From: Bacilli bacterium
GTDB lineage: Bacteria; Bacillota_I; Bacilli_A; RF39; UBA660
Direction of reading: 5' to 3'
Assembly: GCA_017627015.1 (NCBI GenBank)
Contig: JAGAHP010000031.1
Location: forward strand, 1-15,349
Length of the DNA: 15,349 bases
In this document: one piece after another, positions 14,382 to 15,349 of the stretch
How positions within the stretch are numbered: the stretch's first letter is position 1
Layout of the letters: the number at the start of each line of letters is the position of its first letter
Notes under the pieces: generated by a model
Seen by the model: the letters and a program-made list of their open reading frames with translations, nothing else
The model's database searches: none
What the model was told of the DNA's origin: nothing
Program-made: the position numbers and the translations under genes

Positions 14382-14393
14382 AGGTGAAGAAAA

Positions 14394-15143
14394 ATGATAG
14401 ATACACATTGCCATGTATATGAAGAAGAAATGTCAAATTATAAAGATATAATTGAAGAATGTGATAAGCAAGGTATTTCTATGATAGTTAATGCTGTGGA
14501 TATTAATACAAGTAAAGATATAATTAATCTTTCTAAAACATACAAAAATGTATATGCTGCTATTGGTTTAAATTATGACACAATAGATAGAGTTGAAGAA
14601 AAAGACCTTATAGAACTGGAAGAATTAATAAAAACTGAAAAAATAGTTGCAATTGGTGAAATTGGACTTGATTATTACTGGACAAAAGATAATAAAGAAA
14701 AACAAATTAAATATTTTAAGGCTCAATTAAAACTAGCTAAAGAATATGATTTACCAGTAATAGTACATGCTAGAGAATCAGTTCAAGATGTATATGATAT
14801 ATTAAAAGAAATGGATATTCATAAAGGATCAATGCATTGTTATTCAGGTAGTTTAGAAATGGCTAAAGAATTTATTAAATTAGGTTTTAAGATTGGTATT
14901 GATGGACCTATTACATACAAAAATAATAAAAAAGGAATAGAAGTTGTTAAAAATATAGATCTTAAACATTTATTAATAGAAACTGATAGCCCATATCTAT
15001 CACCAGAACCAAATAGAGGAAAACAAAATAGTCCATTAAATTTAAAATACATCGCAGAAAAAATAGCGGTAACAAAACAAATATCATTAGATGAAGTAAT
15101 AGAAACTACTGCAAATAACGCTAAGGAGTTATATAGAATATGA
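14394..15143 (+). CDS. tatD: TatD-family metal-dependent deoxyribonuclease
   Basis: TatD proteins are TIM-barrel, metal-dependent nucleases with 3'-5' exonuclease activity, implicated in DNA repair and processing of damaged ends. The 249-residue protein has all metal ligands expected for the family: His5 and His7 in DTHCH, Glu89 in GEIGLDYY, His125 in VHARES, His148 in MHCYSG and Asp198 in ETDSPYLSPEPNRG. ATG 14394 has an AGGTGAAG RBS just upstream. The last codons overlap rsmA as ATGA. In B. subtilis tatD is in the same neighbourhood, with yabE and rnmV between it and ksgA; here both are absent. Confidence 0.95.
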   Translation: MIDTHCHVYEEEMSNYKDIIEECDKQGISMIVNAVDINTSKDIINLSKTYKNVYAAIGLNYDTIDRVEEKDLIELEELIKTEKIVAIGEIGLDYYWTKDNKEKQIKYFKAQLKLAKEYDLPVIVHARESVQDVYDILKEMDIHKGSMHCYSGSLEMAKEFIKLGFKIGIDGPITYKNNKKGIEVVKNIDLKHLLIETDSPYLSPEPNRGKQNSPLNLKYIAEKIAVTKQISLDEVIETTANNAKELYRI

Positions 15144-15349
15144 ATCAAGAATTAATTAAAGATTTTAATTTTAAGAAAAAATTTGGACAAAATTTCTTAA
15201 AGGACGAAAATATATTAAGAAATATTGTATCTAAATCAGAGGTAGATAAAGATACATTAGTTATTGAAATAGGAATAGGCGCAGCTTATTTAACTTATTA
15301 TATTAGCGAAAAAGCTAAATATGTTTTAGGATATGAAATAGATGAATCA
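15140..15349 (+). CDS. rsmA: 16S rRNA dimethyladenosine transferase RsmA/KsgA (3' partial)
   Basis: RsmA dimethylates A1518 and A1519 in the 16S 3' hairpin late in 30S assembly; its loss gives kasugamycin resistance. The first 70 codons are in the window. KKKFGQNFLKDENILRNIV matches the family N-terminus (K.LGQNFL.D..I...I), and LVIEIGIGAAYLT is the SAM motif I, in which the last conserved Gly of GxGxG is Ala. The acidic GYEID loop follows. It starts within tatD by a 4-base ATGA overlap, with AAGGAG (15123-15128) 11 bases upstream, so the two are translationally coupled. The rest lies beyond the window. Confidence 0.95.
   Translation, partial: MNQELIKDFNFKKKFGQNFLKDENILRNIVSKSEVDKDTLVIEIGIGAAYLTYYISEKAKYVLGYEIDES

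Noticed and set aside
1..15349. Mycoplasma-type code (TGA = Trp)
   Set aside because: Trp is encoded by TGG in the genes here and TGA occurs only at gene ends such as pth and tatD, so the standard bacterial code applies.

Overview
The window comes from a very AT-rich, low-G+C Gram-positive bacterium of the Bacilli / former Tenericutes type. Every gene is on the + strand. All Trp codons I read are TGG, and TGA appears only as a stop (pth, tatD), so the genetic code is standard and not the Mycoplasma code. The gene order is a condensed version of the origin-proximal region of Bacillus subtilis: gyrA, SRP RNA, tadA, dnaX, ebfC, recR, bofA, holB, ricT, yabB, rsmI, pth, mfd, spoVT, dut, tatD, rsmA. 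A short, Alu-less SRP RNA and compact spacing suggest a reduced genome. An uncultured gut Bacilli lineage such as RF39-like groups is my guess; no 16S gene is present to settle it.

Layout. (1) Positions 1-2483: gyrA without its first codons. (2) Positions 2484-3391: two intergenic blocks flanking ffs and tadA. They hold five identical perfect parS sites (TGTTTCACGTGAAACA, the ParB loading site) interleaved with two perfect Noc-binding sites (ATTTCCCGGGAAAT). Several of these palindromes also look like intrinsic terminators. (3) Positions 3368-13326: one long operon, dnaX-ebfC-recR-bofA-holB-ricT-yabB-rsmI-pth-mfd, which starts at an extended -10 promoter and ends at a hairpin over the mfd stop codon; its intergenic gaps run from -14 to 39 bases. 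(4) Positions 13351-15349: spoVT, dut, tatD and the start of rsmA. An extended -10 box of the form TGGTATAAT precedes dut and tatD.

How the genes fit together. This is a replication, repair and RNA-maintenance neighbourhood: the clamp loader (dnaX, holB), recombination and transcription-coupled repair (recR, mfd, ebfC), dNTP hygiene (dut), topology (gyrA), tRNA and rRNA modification (tadA, yabB, rsmI, rsmA), peptidyl-tRNA recycling (pth) and protein targeting (ffs). bofA, ricT and spoVT come from the Bacillus developmental network. The parS/Noc-site array next to gyrA marks an origin-proximal centromere. Its unusual mixture of two paralogous CTPase-clamp loading sites, some doubling as terminators, is the most interesting signal in the window.
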